Assembly: GCA_025055115.1 (NCBI GenBank)
Contig: JANWYJ010000014.1
Span: forward strand, 1 to 52,824
Reading direction: 5' to 3'
From: Gemmata sp.
GTDB taxonomy: Bacteria > Planctomycetota > Planctomycetia > Gemmatales > Gemmataceae
Length of the DNA: 52,824 nucleotides
Shown: positions 1 through 9,422 of the stretch, one piece after another
Layout of the letters: each line of letters starts with the position of its first letter
How positions within the stretch are numbered: the first letter of the stretch is position 1
Position numbers and translations under genes: made by a program
Notes under the pieces: model-generated
What the model was told of the DNA's origin: nothing
Database searches by the model: none
What the model saw: the letters and a program-made list of their open reading frames with translations, nothing else

Positions 1-2
1 TC

Positions 3-66
3 GGATACGAGAAACCGGCCAGCTACCGCTTGTAGTCTGTCCATTGGATACGAGAAACCGGCCAGC
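3..66. repeat. Direct repeat pair at window start
   Basis: A 21-bp sequence beginning GGATACGAGAAACC occurs at 3-23 and again, identical, at 46-66, giving a 43-bp offset. It lies just upstream of the first gene. The window edge cuts off the left context, so more copies may exist to the left. Confidence 0.8.
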
Positions 67-168
67 AATGGCTTGCAGGCGGTGGCTGTGGCTCATAAAG
101 TCTGCGTTGAATCGTCGCGGTTGGCATGGGCCGACTGCCGCCATGTTCCCTCTTCCAAAGGATCACTC

Positions 169-1362
169 ATGGGCTTCGCACAAACTGTTGATGCACATGG
201 CCAACCCGTGCACCGCTCGGGGAAAGGCAGCCACCACCAGATCGGGCTGGTCCGTGGACAATTTGGCGGTGTTCCGTTCGAGCAGTGGGTGAAATTCATT
301 GCCGAAGCGGGTTTCGACGGCTGGGAAGAAGCGAGTTGGGAACTCGATTTGCGCCGCTGCGATACGGATGCGGGAGCCGCTGAATACGCTCAGGAACGCT
401 ACCAGATTGCCCAGCAATACGGCCTGGAAATCTTCACTGTGGCGGTTCACTTGCAAGGCCAGGTTCTTGGGGATGAACCCAGTGCCAAAACCCTCAACTT
501 TTGCAAATCGGGGGGTGAAGCCCGGGCGGCCTACAAAGCGTGGCGAGCAGCGGGCCACAACCCGCCGCGAACCAACCCCATGTATGTGCCCGAGGAAGTC
601 GGCCGGCTGATGCATCAGGAAGCCCAACGCGACCTGTTGGCCGCAGCCCGCTACGCGGGTCATCTCTCGAAGCTGCAAAAGCGGCGCGTCGCCCTGCCGG
701 GCTTTGTCGGCAGTCCTGCCCACTGCTGGAGCCACTGGTTCCTCTTTCCCTGGCTGCCTAGCGAAATCGATGGCTACCCGATTCCCGATGTCTATCAGGT
801 TTCCTTAGAACTGCTTGTCGAACGCTTCCGGCCTGTCTGGGAAGAATGCCGCAAATATGGCATCACCTATGATCTTGAGTGTCACCCCTCAGAACGGGCG
901 ATGGGTGATCTGGAAAGTGCGAGTGACTACATCAACTTCATGAACAAAGCGGGGTTCGAAGGCGTTGTCGGCTTCAATCTCGATGGCTCGCACATGGAAT
1001 GGCAAAACGTCAGTGTGATCCAGTTTATCCGCGAATTCAAAGATTACATTCACTGCGCGCATGTGAAAGGGGTGTGGGTGGCCCGGGAACATTGTCGCGG
1101 GGGGCGGCTGGGCGGGCACCGGCCGATGGGACATTGGACCAACGGTTGGAACTTCGTGACCGCCGGAACCCAACGCGACGCCAATTCCCTCGAAGAAATC
1201 TTCATTGAGCTGAACCGGGTCGGCTACGAGGGAGCTGTCAACATTGAGTGGGAAGATAACGACGTCGACCCCTTCGATGGAGCCCGCCTGGCTCTGGCCA
1301 ACTGCCGTAAGGCCGACCCGCGCCCCAGCCGCCTCAAACATGACGAAGCCCTGAAAGGATAA
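169..1362 (+). CDS. Sugar phosphate isomerase/epimerase-like TIM-barrel protein
   Basis: 397 residues. The C-terminal half looks like the xylose isomerase-like TIM barrel (AP endonuclease family 2 fold): acidic and histidine residues sit at strand ends in DLECHPS, FNLDGSHMEW, HCAHVKG and NIEWEDNDVDPFDG, where such enzymes bind a divalent metal. The ATG at 169 is chosen because AAAGGA (157-162) lies 6 nt upstream; the frame stays open to a TTG at 73 but that has no ribosome site. Substrate cannot be told from sequence. It appears to be a single-gene unit; the next gene on the strand is nuoN, 171 nt away. Confidence 0.8.
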   Translation: MGFAQTVDAHGQPVHRSGKGSHHQIGLVRGQFGGVPFEQWVKFIAEAGFDGWEEASWELDLRRCDTDAGAAEYAQERYQIAQQYGLEIFTVAVHLQGQVLGDEPSAKTLNFCKSGGEARAAYKAWRAAGHNPPRTNPMYVPEEVGRLMHQEAQRDLLAAARYAGHLSKLQKRRVALPGFVGSPAHCWSHWFLFPWLPSEIDGYPIPDVYQVSLELLVERFRPVWEECRKYGITYDLECHPSERAMGDLESASDYINFMNKAGFEGVVGFNLDGSHMEWQNVSVIQFIREFKDYIHCAHVKGVWVAREHCRGGRLGGHRPMGHWTNGWNFVTAGTQRDANSLEEIFIELNRVGYEGAVNIEWEDNDVDPFDGARLALANCRKADPRPSRLKHDEALKG

Positions 1363-1533
1363 CCCCGGGCGATCGGAGCACCGACCGATCGGTGGTCGGT
1401 CCGCCCAGCCCCACTGATTGGCCCCCTCCGCGCCCAGTCGCTCCACTACGCCCACAACCGGCCGTCCGGCTTTTCCCATGCACCCCCGACGCCAATCGGC
1501 GAGGGTTGCGCCTACTACCAGGACCCACGCGCT

Positions 1534-3075
1534 ATGTTCCCCACACTCACCAGCGTTCAAACTCTGCAGGCGAACATCACCAGCGATCTGTTGATGTTCC
1601 TCCCGGAACTGGCGGTGATCGGGGGCCTATTGACGTTGTTGCTGCTCCGGCTAATCCCGCGGTTCGATCGCGTGCATCTGGGCGGGGTCGCCGTGGTGGC
1701 ATTGACCGTGGCTATCTTCGCCATCGGCTATCAGATGCATGACGGCGAGTGGCCCGGCAGTTACTTCGGCGGCATGCTGACATCGGATGCCTGGGGCGGC
1801 TTGGTTCGCCTCATCGTATTGGCGGCAGCTCTGGTCACAGTCTGGCTGACACTGCAAACCGGTATCCCGGATCGTGACGATTCCGCCGACTTCTACACCT
1901 TGGTACTTGGCGCTACCCTCGGCATGATGCTGATGACAACCGCCAGCCATCTGATGATGGTGTTCATTGCTGTGGAGATGGCCAGTCTGCCCGGGTATGC
2001 TCTGGCCGGGTTCCGGAAAGGCCAACGGCAAGGCAGCGAAGCGGCCTTGAAGTATGTGGTCTACGGGGCTGCGGCCAGCGGAGTGATGCTCTATGGCATC
2101 ACGCTGTTGGCGGGAACCTTCGGCAGCGGCACGCTGCGCGAAGTGGCCTTGGGGATCGCGGCCCGCGGTTTCGACCTGCCCGTTCTGGCCGGGCTGGCTT
2201 TGACTTTTGTCGGGCTGGGGTTCAAACTGGCGACCGTTCCTTTCCAATTCTGGTGTCCTGACGTCTTTGAAGGTGCTGCGGCCGAAGTGGCGGGGTTCCT
2301 CTCGGTGGCGTCGAAAGCCGGAGCTATCGGCCTCAGCGGGCGCTTGGTGCTGTCGCTGCATACCGCGCAGGCGGACCGTTGGGCCGTACCGACCCAAATC
2401 GGCGTCGGCTTGGCCGTCATCGCCATGCTCACAGTCACGTTCGGGAATCTCGCCGCCTTTGGGCAGAATAACCTCAAGCGGCTCCTCGCCTACTCCACCA
2501 TTGCCCACGCCGGCTATCTGCTGATGGGTCTGGTGATCATGACGCCACTGGGAGCTGCCGCCGTGCTCTATTACCTGGCGGTGTATGCGGCAATGAATCT
2601 GGGGGCGTTTGGCGTGGTGGCGTGGGTCCGCAATGCCACCGGCTCCGAAGACCTGGCGGCCTTCCGCGGCTTGGTGCAACGCAACCCCCTGGTCGCGGTC
2701 AGTATGACGGTCTTCCTGGCGAGCCTGTTGGGTTTACCACCGCTGGCGGGTTTTGCCGGGAAGTTCCAAGTGTTGGCCGCGGTGTATGATGCTGCCAAAG
2801 AGGCCACCCTCACGGCTCCGCCTGGCGTCGGCACGGTTTTCTTTGTGTTGCTGGCCGTCGGCGCCATCAACACCGCCCTCAGCGCGTACTACTACCTCCG
2901 CGTGGCCCGGGCCATGCTGTTGGAAGAACCGACAAGTCCCGAATCGCTCCCGACCCACCCCGGAATAATCATTTTGTGCGGGGTGTTGGTGGTGGCTCTC
3001 ATCGCCGCCGGTGTTGTCTGGGAACCGCTGATCGGGGTCACCAACTCCGCGGCAGAACCTTTCCGCATAACGTAA
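1534..3075 (+). CDS. nuoN: NADH-quinone oxidoreductase subunit N
   Basis: 513 residues, hydrophobic throughout, with about 14 predicted membrane segments. This is an antiporter-like proton-pumping subunit of respiratory complex I in the membrane arm. Family stretches are seen: ALKYVVYGAAASGVMLYG, the KLATVPFQFWCPDVFEGA loop and the NNLKRLLAYSTIAHAGYLLMG segment with the key lysine. Length fits the family (about 480-510). ATG 1534 follows AGGA at 1520-1523. No other nuo gene adjoins it: a TIM-barrel gene lies upstream and a tatD gene downstream, so it is separated from the rest of complex I unless those genes lie outside the window. Confidence 0.93.
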   Translation: MFPTLTSVQTLQANITSDLLMFLPELAVIGGLLTLLLLRLIPRFDRVHLGGVAVVALTVAIFAIGYQMHDGEWPGSYFGGMLTSDAWGGLVRLIVLAAALVTVWLTLQTGIPDRDDSADFYTLVLGATLGMMLMTTASHLMMVFIAVEMASLPGYALAGFRKGQRQGSEAALKYVVYGAAASGVMLYGITLLAGTFGSGTLREVALGIAARGFDLPVLAGLALTFVGLGFKLATVPFQFWCPDVFEGAAAEVAGFLSVASKAGAIGLSGRLVLSLHTAQADRWAVPTQIGVGLAVIAMLTVTFGNLAAFGQNNLKRLLAYSTIAHAGYLLMGLVIMTPLGAAAVLYYLAVYAAMNLGAFGVVAWVRNATGSEDLAAFRGLVQRNPLVAVSMTVFLASLLGLPPLAGFAGKFQVLAAVYDAAKEATLTAPPGVGTVFFVLLAVGAINTALSAYYYLRVARAMLLEEPTSPESLPTHPGIIILCGVLVVALIAAGVVWEPLIGVTNSAAEPFRIT

Positions 3076-3121
3076 GATATTGCTACCAAGAAAGTTGCGG
3101 CAATCTATCACCGAAAAACGC

Positions 3122-3904
3122 ATGTTGATCGACACCCACACGCACCTGTTCGACGACCGCTTCCGCCACGATCTGCCCGCGGTTCTGGACCGCGCCGCCG
3201 CGGCCGGGGTCGAACGGGTGGTCTGCCTCGGCATCGACCTGGCCTCGTCGCAGCAATCCGTGGCAATCGCCAACCAGTACCCCCAGGTAGTGGCCGCGGT
3301 GGGCATTCAACCCAATCACGCCGCCGAGGCGACAGCCGACGATTGGGAAGCCATCGTGAGGCTTGCAGAACGTGAACCTCAGGTCGTGGCGATTGGCGAA
3401 ACCGGCCTGGATCGCTATTGGGACCGCACGCCCTTAGCGGTTCAGCAAGATTACTTCGCCCGGCATATCGAGTTGGCCCAAAGGCTCAACAAACCGTTCG
3501 TCATTCACTGCCGCGAAGCCGAAGCCGATGTATTGAACATGCTCCGGCCTTTCGCCGCGCAAGGCCCGCTGCGGGCCGTGATGCATTCGTTCAGCGGCGA
3601 TTGGGCCACGGCCAAAGTGTGCCTCGATTGGGGCCTTTACATCTCCTTTGCCGGCATGGTGACCTACCCGACGGCGCACAATCTCCGCGCCGTCGCCAAG
3701 GACGTACCCCTGGAACGGTTGTTGGTCGAAACGGATTGCCCTTATCTGGCCCCGCAGCCCGTCCGTGGGCAGCGCAACGAACCGGCCTATGTCGTTCACA
3801 CCGCGGCCTGCCTGGCGCAGGTCAAAAACGTCCCCCTTCCAGAATTGGCAGAGCAGACGACGCGCAATGCTCGGGAGCTGTTGGGGTTGGCCAATGAACG
3901 GTAA
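3122..3904 (+). CDS. tatD: TatD family metal-dependent DNase
   Basis: 260 residues. TatD enzymes are amidohydrolase-fold, metal-dependent 3'-5' exonucleases or deoxyribonucleases in the cytoplasm. Visible signatures are the N-terminal metal motif IDTHTHLF, the glutamate in IGETGLDRYW, HCREA, MHSFSG and the C-terminal VETDCPYLAPQP. Length matches the family. The ATG at 3122 starts exactly at the conserved MLIDTHTH, so the longer TTG start at 3080 is unlikely. It lies 46 nt after nuoN on the same strand and may share its transcript. Confidence 0.92.
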   Translation: MLIDTHTHLFDDRFRHDLPAVLDRAAAAGVERVVCLGIDLASSQQSVAIANQYPQVVAAVGIQPNHAAEATADDWEAIVRLAEREPQVVAIGETGLDRYWDRTPLAVQQDYFARHIELAQRLNKPFVIHCREAEADVLNMLRPFAAQGPLRAVMHSFSGDWATAKVCLDWGLYISFAGMVTYPTAHNLRAVAKDVPLERLLVETDCPYLAPQPVRGQRNEPAYVVHTAACLAQVKNVPLPELAEQTTRNARELLGLANER

Positions 3905-3911
3905 GTTGAAG

Positions 3912-4925
3912 CTAGGAATGAACTTGCGCTCCACCACCTGTGCGGACCAGCAATCGGGCGCAGCCCGCGGCCCCGATGAAGCCTGCGTCCGACCCGAGGC
4001 TGGCGAAGGCGATCTTCACATGCTGGGTGGGATAGGGTAAACCGAACCGGTGGACATTGTGCTCAATTTTGGCCCGGAACCACTCGCCGGCGGCCGTCAT
4101 TCCTCCCCCGAAAACGATCATCTCCGGGTCGACGGTCGCGATCACCGCACAGGCCCCCAGAGCTAAAAAGTACGCCGTATCGTCGACGATTTTCAGGGCC
4201 AGCTCATCGCCGTTGGCGGCATGGTGGAAGATGATTTTGGCGGTGAATTCGTCGTCGTTGGCGGTGTAGTAGGCCTGCAGTTGGCTAGCTGGTCCGCGCC
4301 AGGAGGCCATCTCTTCCCGGGCACGACGAACCACGTTGGTGGCACTGGCATACGCTTCCAGGCAGCCGCGTGCACCACAGCCACACAACCGCCCATGATC
4401 GGGCATGGCGATGCGCAAATGCCCCAATTCGCCCCCGTGGCTGTGTTCGCCTTCAATGATGGTGTCATCCAGAATGATTCCCCCGCCGACACCGGTGCCG
4501 AGGGTGAACAGAACCATGCTTTTTGCAGCACGCGCGGCCCCGACCCAAAATTCACCGTAGGCGGCCGCGTTGGCGTCGTTCTGGTAAGCGGTGGGTTTAC
4601 CAAAGACGCGGGCGATGTGATCGCGCACCGGCACGTTCTTCCACGGTTTGAGATTGGGGGGATCGAGAATCAGGCCTTTTTTGATGTCCATCAAGCCCGG
4701 TGTGGCCACGCCGATGGCCGTAATGTCGCTGAGGGTGAGTTGGGCCGCCGCCACCGCCCGGCGAATCGTTTCACACATTGTTTCTAGCCCCGCCTCCTGG
4801 CCCCGTTCGGGGTTGGTGTCCATGACCGCAGGGCGGGACAACGGCTGGCCGGCATCGTTGACCACAGCCGCTTTCATAGTGGTTCCGCCTACATCCAGCC
4901 CGACATAATACGCCTGATTCGGCAT
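3912..4925 (-). CDS. ROK family sugar kinase (glucokinase-like)
   Basis: 337 residues. ROK proteins phosphorylate glucose or related hexoses with ATP. The N-terminal ATP-binding motif VGLDVGGTTMKAAV, the LGTGVGGGIILD phosphate loop and the ROK zinc signature (GRLCGCGARGCLEAYAS) are all present. There is no N-terminal helix-turn-helix, so it is the enzyme type rather than the repressor type. ATG 4925 follows a GGGTGAAG ribosome site; an in-frame start 39 nt upstream lacks one. It is convergent with tatD and divergent from the HEAT gene. With glgC at 7.9-9.2 kb, a role in glucose/glycogen metabolism is plausible, but the substrate is inferred. Confidence 0.9.
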   Translation of the reverse strand: MPNQAYYVGLDVGGTTMKAAVVNDAGQPLSRPAVMDTNPERGQEAGLETMCETIRRAVAAAQLTLSDITAIGVATPGLMDIKKGLILDPPNLKPWKNVPVRDHIARVFGKPTAYQNDANAAAYGEFWVGAARAAKSMVLFTLGTGVGGGIILDDTIIEGEHSHGGELGHLRIAMPDHGRLCGCGARGCLEAYASATNVVRRAREEMASWRGPASQLQAYYTANDDEFTAKIIFHHAANGDELALKIVDDTAYFLALGACAVIATVDPEMIVFGGGMTAAGEWFRAKIEHNVHRFGLPYPTQHVKIAFASLGSDAGFIGAAGCARLLVRTGGGAQVHS

Positions 4926-5230
4926 CACTTCACCCAGAATGAAAAATTCACCAACGTCCTGCAATCGGTTCGTTCTTCACATCATCGTGACCGTCGCGAA
5001 CTGGCCACGGGGCTGCTGTCGTTGTACCGATCCGGCGGGGCGGATGGAAGACACGCTTCTGAGCGGCTGTTAACTGTCAGAAACGGTTGTAAAGCGCTCC
5101 CGACAGGGGGGAATTTTTGTCGGCTTCGGCCGCTGGTGACCCGACCGCTGTGAACTACAGTTAGACGAGTGAAATTCCCGCCACGGTCGCCCCTCCGGCC
5201 GTTGCTTCGCCTTTTCCACGGCTGGTAATT

Positions 5231-5908
5231 ATGGAACAGCTCACGCCCCAAGTGATGCACAAGCTGGTCTTCACCATATTGGTTCATGGTCTTCCCGATC
5301 CACAAACGCCAATTGCCTATGAAGTGTTGCTGGAAGCCTTGAACCATCCCAACCCGCAGGTGCGCGAACTGGCGGTGGTGGCCGTAGCGGAACTGGCCGT
5401 GCCGGCTCCGAAGCGTGTCGCGGCTCTGGCGCGCGCCTTACGGGACCCAGCGGCACGCGTGCGGCGGCGGGCAGCGCGAGCCTTGGGCGATTTCGGAACC
5501 CAAGCGGCGTCGGCCCTGCCCGAATTGATCGCCGGACTGAAAGACCCTGATCTGAGCGTGCGCCGGGATTGTGCCGGGGCGCTAGCCCGTTTTGGAACGG
5601 CGGCCAGCCCAGCGATTCCGGGTCTGGTCGCCTTACTCAGCGAGCCGGAAACCCGTTGCCGCGTCGTGGCCGCCACGGCTCTGAAGCGTATTGGCCCGGC
5701 GGCTGTACCGGCTTTGCTGGAAAAGTTACGCCAGAACAACCCCGTGGCACGCCCACGGTGTATCGCGGTGCTGTCGTATCTGGCCCCCGATGATCCCGAG
5801 GTGATCGAAGCGATTCGCGCAGCCGAAAACCACGAGGCGAACGACGAGTACGGCCAGTTACCAGCGACGGTCGTGTGCACCTCCTTGGCGGCGGTGGGAG
5901 CCTCATAA
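5231..5908 (+). CDS. HEAT-repeat protein
   Basis: 225 residues made almost entirely of short paired helices of HEAT type (PBS lyase HEAT-like), with repeated LxDPxxxVRRxAAxALG patterns around residues 65-175, for example LRDPAARVRRRAARALGDFG and LKDPDLSVRRDCAGALARFG. Such proteins are protein-protein scaffolds; no catalytic motif is seen. No signal peptide. Planctomycetes carry many paralogues, so a specific role cannot be given. The ATG at 5231 has only a weak GGT upstream. The 305-nt gap to the divergent ROK gene probably holds both promoters. Confidence 0.72.
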   Translation: MEQLTPQVMHKLVFTILVHGLPDPQTPIAYEVLLEALNHPNPQVRELAVVAVAELAVPAPKRVAALARALRDPAARVRRRAARALGDFGTQAASALPELIAGLKDPDLSVRRDCAGALARFGTAASPAIPGLVALLSEPETRCRVVAATALKRIGPAAVPALLEKLRQNNPVARPRCIAVLSYLAPDDPEVIEAIRAAENHEANDEYGQLPATVVCTSLAAVGAS

Positions 5909-6064
5909 CACCCAGTCTTCCCGGAGGATTGGCTGCAACTTGTGTCACCATGCCGACTCGGTCGTCGCACGAACCTCGTTGTCTTGGGTTGTTGGGGGGG
6001 GCAAACCACCTCTGCGGTGCCAGTGTTCCGAGTCGGGATGGTGAATGACCGGAACGGGGGATTG

Positions 6065-6871
6065 TCAGGTTTTGGCGGCTTGGGTCCGTTGCTGCATCAG
6101 TTGCTCGACCGCGCGAATGATCATCCCGCGCGGCGCGAAACGCTCCAGAAAAAGCAGCCAGCGGTTCCGCCAACCAGGTACGACCATCCGTCGCCCGGCC
6201 CGCATCGCCCGCAGCCCAGCTTCAGCGACCGTGCGGGCGTCCATCACTTGCCCCGCGGTAAAAACCTGCGTTGTTTGCATCCCGGCCACGTCGGCAAATT
6301 CCGTGGCGACCGGACCTGGGCACAGCACCGTTACGCTGACGCCGCTGCCGTGCAGTTCACGATGTAACGCCTCGGAGAACGAATTGACGAACGCTTTGGT
6401 AGCATAATACACGGCCATCAGTGGCCCCGGCTGGAAGCCGGCAATCGAACCGACATTGAGAATCTGGCCGCGACGGCGGGCCAGCATTGCCGGCAGAAAC
6501 AACCCGGTCAGTTCCGTTAACGCGGTGACGTTCAGTTGGATCATGCGCAGTGATTTCGCCAAATCCGCTGCGGCAAATGGTCCCAAATGACCAAATCCAG
6601 CGTTATTGACCAGCACATCAACCGTTACTCCGGCGTTTTGAACCTGCTCAAACAACGTGCGGGCTGCCCCCGGTTCGGCCAGATCACAGACGAAAACCCA
6701 GCATCGGGCACCCAGAGGCTTCACTTCCTCCGCCAACGCTTGCAAGGGGTCTGCGCGACGAGCGACCACGACCAGATCGTGATCGACGGCCAGCAAGCGA
6801 GCCAGTTCCCGACCAATTCCCGCACTGGCCCCGGTCACCAGGGCCGTAGGACGATGCGCCGCCACCGACAT
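6065..6871 (-). CDS. Short-chain dehydrogenase/reductase
   Basis: 268 residues with the classical SDR Rossmann fold: TGASAGIGREL nucleotide motif near the N-terminus, VNNAGFG, the serine in NVGSIAG and the catalytic YYATK (Y-x3-K). NAD(P)-dependent oxidoreductase; substrate unknown. The C-terminal part (VPGWRNRWLLFLERFAPRGMIIRAVEQLM) resembles the DltE/Sdh-like subgroup acting on lipid or short-chain substrates, which is a weak guess. It starts 9 nt after scpA ends, so the two are probably co-transcribed and may be translationally coupled. Confidence 0.88.
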   Translation of the reverse strand: MSVAAHRPTALVTGASAGIGRELARLLAVDHDLVVVARRADPLQALAEEVKPLGARCWVFVCDLAEPGAARTLFEQVQNAGVTVDVLVNNAGFGHLGPFAAADLAKSLRMIQLNVTALTELTGLFLPAMLARRRGQILNVGSIAGFQPGPLMAVYYATKAFVNSFSEALHRELHGSGVSVTVLCPGPVATEFADVAGMQTTQVFTAGQVMDARTVAEAGLRAMRAGRRMVVPGWRNRWLLFLERFAPRGMIIRAVEQLMQQRTQAAKT

Positions 6872-6880
6872 GGTTTATCC

Positions 6881-7717
6881 TCACAAGGGGTTTTCGGGGA
6901 TATTCGGAAGGCCAGGCGACTGCGTCGGCTCGGGCGCATCGGCCACCGCTGGCGTTTCGTTGGCGCCGATCTTTTTGTTGGCGCATGTCTCCGGGGGAGG
7001 TGGCGCGGGGGGAATGAGGATGAGATAAATTTCGCCATCAGCTTCGGGTTGTTCGAGTCCCAAGCCATGATGGCGGATCAATTCGAGGATGGCCAGAAAG
7101 ATGCCGATGAGCCGGGCTTTGAAGAAGGGGGGGGGGAAGGCGTCGCGGAAAGCCAGCCGACCTCCCGCGGCGGCCACTCGTTCCTGAAGTTGAGCTTCGT
7201 AAACGTGTTGCGGCGTATCGTCGACAGCGATGGTCGCGGTTTGAAGCGATTGCGTTTCCCGCATCAGCCGGGCAAACGCGCTGACCAAATCCCATAGTTC
7301 CACCGGGCGAACTTTGGGGCCTGTCGGTGCGATCGGCTCGGGCGGTTCTTGCCGGGCTAGGCGTGTTCCAGCTTGTTCTGCTCGCGTTTCCAGGGCCAAG
7401 GCGGCGTCTTTGAACTTGCGATACTCCAACAACTGCCGCACCAGTTCGCGTCGTGGATCGGGCCTTTCGTCGGACGATGATATTTCGTCGCTGGGCAGAA
7501 GCGCCCGCGACTTAATCTCCATCAGCGTGGCGGTCATCACCAAAAACTCGCCGGCGAATTCGATATCCAGTTCCCGAAGTGTTTGCAGATAGGCCAGGAA
7601 CTGATCGGCGAGCTGAGCAATGGAGATGTCGTGAATGTCGACTTCGTTCCGCTTGACCAGATACAACAACAAGTCGAGCGGCCCGTGGAAAGTATCGAGT
7701 TCAACCGTGTAGGGCAT
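6881..7717 (-). CDS. scpA: Segregation and condensation protein A (kleisin)
   Basis: 278 residues. ScpA is the kleisin that joins SMC and ScpB into the bacterial condensin. The hallmark N-terminus YTVELDTFHGPLDLLLYLVKRNEVDIHDI is clear, followed by FLVMTATLMEIKSRALLP and a C-terminal winged-helix region (FKARLIGIFLAILELIRHHGL). The start at 7717 (MPYTVEL) matches the family N-terminus; a longer frame to 7786 would add an unrelated 23 residues. The last 40 residues form a Pro/Ala-rich tail. No scpB is adjacent; an SDR gene follows instead. Confidence 0.92.
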   Translation of the reverse strand: MPYTVELDTFHGPLDLLLYLVKRNEVDIHDISIAQLADQFLAYLQTLRELDIEFAGEFLVMTATLMEIKSRALLPSDEISSSDERPDPRRELVRQLLEYRKFKDAALALETRAEQAGTRLARQEPPEPIAPTGPKVRPVELWDLVSAFARLMRETQSLQTATIAVDDTPQHVYEAQLQERVAAAGGRLAFRDAFPPPFFKARLIGIFLAILELIRHHGLGLEQPEADGEIYLILIPPAPPPPETCANKKIGANETPAVADAPEPTQSPGLPNIPENPL

Positions 7718-7820
7718 AGGAATCTGCCATCCGTGGCGGGGTGAAGGGGGCCGGCTAAGGCTTACCCCACCAAGGGATGTTTCCAAGCGTTTTACCGCGA
7801 CCAGGGAAGCAGCCGAGGAA

Positions 7821-7880
7821 ATTTCTGCCGAAACCTCAAAATTTCTGCCGAAACCTCAAAATTTCTGCGGTTGTCTCAAA
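7821..7880. repeat. 20-bp tandem repeat across the glgC stop codon
   Basis: Three consecutive 20-bp units: 7821-7840 and 7841-7860 are identical, and 7861-7880 matches at 15 of 20 positions. The third unit contains the stop codon of the minus-strand glgC gene (7876-7878). The extra copies lie downstream of glgC, so the gene end itself appears to have been duplicated outward. Confidence 0.85.
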
Positions 7881-9171
7881 TCACTGTCCCATCGGGAATG
7901 ATTCCCCCCCGCGGAATACAGATGATCCCGTCACGGATGTAGTAGGAACCGTTTGGCCCATCGGCTTCATGGCGGCCGTCGCGGTTAATCAATTTTACGC
8001 CATGACCGATCCGGCTGTCTTTATCCAGAATGGCGCGTTCAATGACGACATCATCGCCAATATTCAGATCGGGGCGATTCTTGCGGCGATTTTCGGCCCG
8101 TTGGGCATCGGTTTCAAAATCGTCGGAGCCAATCAGGACCGTGTCGCGCAGCACACAATTGCGGCCAATACGGCTTCGGACGCCGACCAGACTGCGTTCC
8201 AGACGTGTTCCAGAACCGATCACGCAGCCGTCGGCAACTAAGCTTTGTTCGAGGATCGCTCCGTTGAAGCGGCTGGCTGGCAAGTTCCGCATGCGCGTGT
8301 AGATCACTCCTTCGGGGGAAAAGAAATCAAACGGCGGATTGGGGCTGGCCAAAGCCAGGCTGGCTTCATGATAGCTGCGGATCGTGCCCAAATCTTCCCA
8401 GTAGCCGTCGAAGAGATGGGCGCAGATGTGTTTGGTCTTGTAATTGCGGGGGAAAACTTCCTTGCCAAAATCGGTGGCTAGGGGCTTGGCCGTCAGCACT
8501 TCGTAGAGCACTTCGGTTTTGAACAGATAGGTGCCCATATTGGCCAGATAGTGTCGGCCGTTGCAAGGAATGCCGCGGCGCTCGATCCATTCCGCCGAGG
8601 TGTAGTAGGGTGCCCGTTCTTCGGGGGTTTTGGGCTTCTCCACAAACCCGGTGATGCGGCGCTGCCCATCCATGCTGACTAACCCGAAGCCAGGCGTGTC
8701 CTTTTCATGGACGGGAATGACGGCAATGGTGATGTCGGCCTGCAGGCCACGATGGGTTTCTACCAGATGGCGAAAGTCCATGCGGTAAAGTTGATCGCCC
8801 GACAGAATCAGCACATCGTCGGGGTTTTCCCGTTGAATGTACGACAGATTCTGGCGCACCGCGTCGGCGGTGCCTTGATACCAATCGGCACTTTCATTAG
8901 TCTGTTGCGCCGCGAGAACTTCCACAAAACCCTTACTAAACATATCAAATTTGTAAGTATTCGCGATATGCCGGTGCAAACTGACACTGAGAAACTGCGT
9001 CAGAACGTAGATTTTGTGCAGATCGCTGTTGATGCAATTGGAAATGGGAATGTCGATGAGGCGGTATTTGCCGGCCACAGGAACCGCCGGTTTCGACCGT
9101 GATTTCGTCAGCGGGAACAAGCGTGTTCCGCGACCGCCTCCCAAAATCAGTGCCAAAACGGAACGCATCAT
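7876..9171 (-). CDS. glgC: Glucose-1-phosphate adenylyltransferase
   Basis: 431 residues. Makes ADP-glucose from glucose-1-phosphate and ATP, the committed step of glycogen synthesis. The nucleotidyltransferase domain shows GGGRGTRLFPLT, KPAVPVAGKYRLIDIPISNC, WYQGTADAVRQN, LSGDQLYRMD and the WEDLGTI region; the C-terminus is a left-handed beta-helix (repeated hexapeptides from about residue 300). The ATG at 9171 (MMRSVLAL) is preferred because GAGG lies 7 nt upstream; a start at 9192 has no ribosome site. No other glg gene is adjacent. Confidence 0.94.
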   Translation of the reverse strand: MMRSVLALILGGGRGTRLFPLTKSRSKPAVPVAGKYRLIDIPISNCINSDLHKIYVLTQFLSVSLHRHIANTYKFDMFSKGFVEVLAAQQTNESADWYQGTADAVRQNLSYIQRENPDDVLILSGDQLYRMDFRHLVETHRGLQADITIAVIPVHEKDTPGFGLVSMDGQRRITGFVEKPKTPEERAPYYTSAEWIERRGIPCNGRHYLANMGTYLFKTEVLYEVLTAKPLATDFGKEVFPRNYKTKHICAHLFDGYWEDLGTIRSYHEASLALASPNPPFDFFSPEGVIYTRMRNLPASRFNGAILEQSLVADGCVIGSGTRLERSLVGVRSRIGRNCVLRDTVLIGSDDFETDAQRAENRRKNRPDLNIGDDVVIERAILDKDSRIGHGVKLINRDGRHEADGPNGSYYIRDGIICIPRGGIIPDGTVI

Positions 9172-9422
9172 GCCGGAGCCTCGAAACGTCATTAGAATCT
9201 GTGCAACAGGGGCGAACTAGTAAAACGAGCAAGTACCTGGATGCTATCAACGCGCCTTTGGTAACGGAAGCCGTTGGCATCCAGAATCCACCAATCGTCC
9301 TGGCACTCATCCCCAATTCTGTGGCTTGAACCATCGGTACTGAAAGGCTGGGGGTCGGTATTGATTTTGTGGTGTCGGGCCGTTATGCCAGCGTCACTTC
9401 CCACCATAGGAATAGCGCAACG

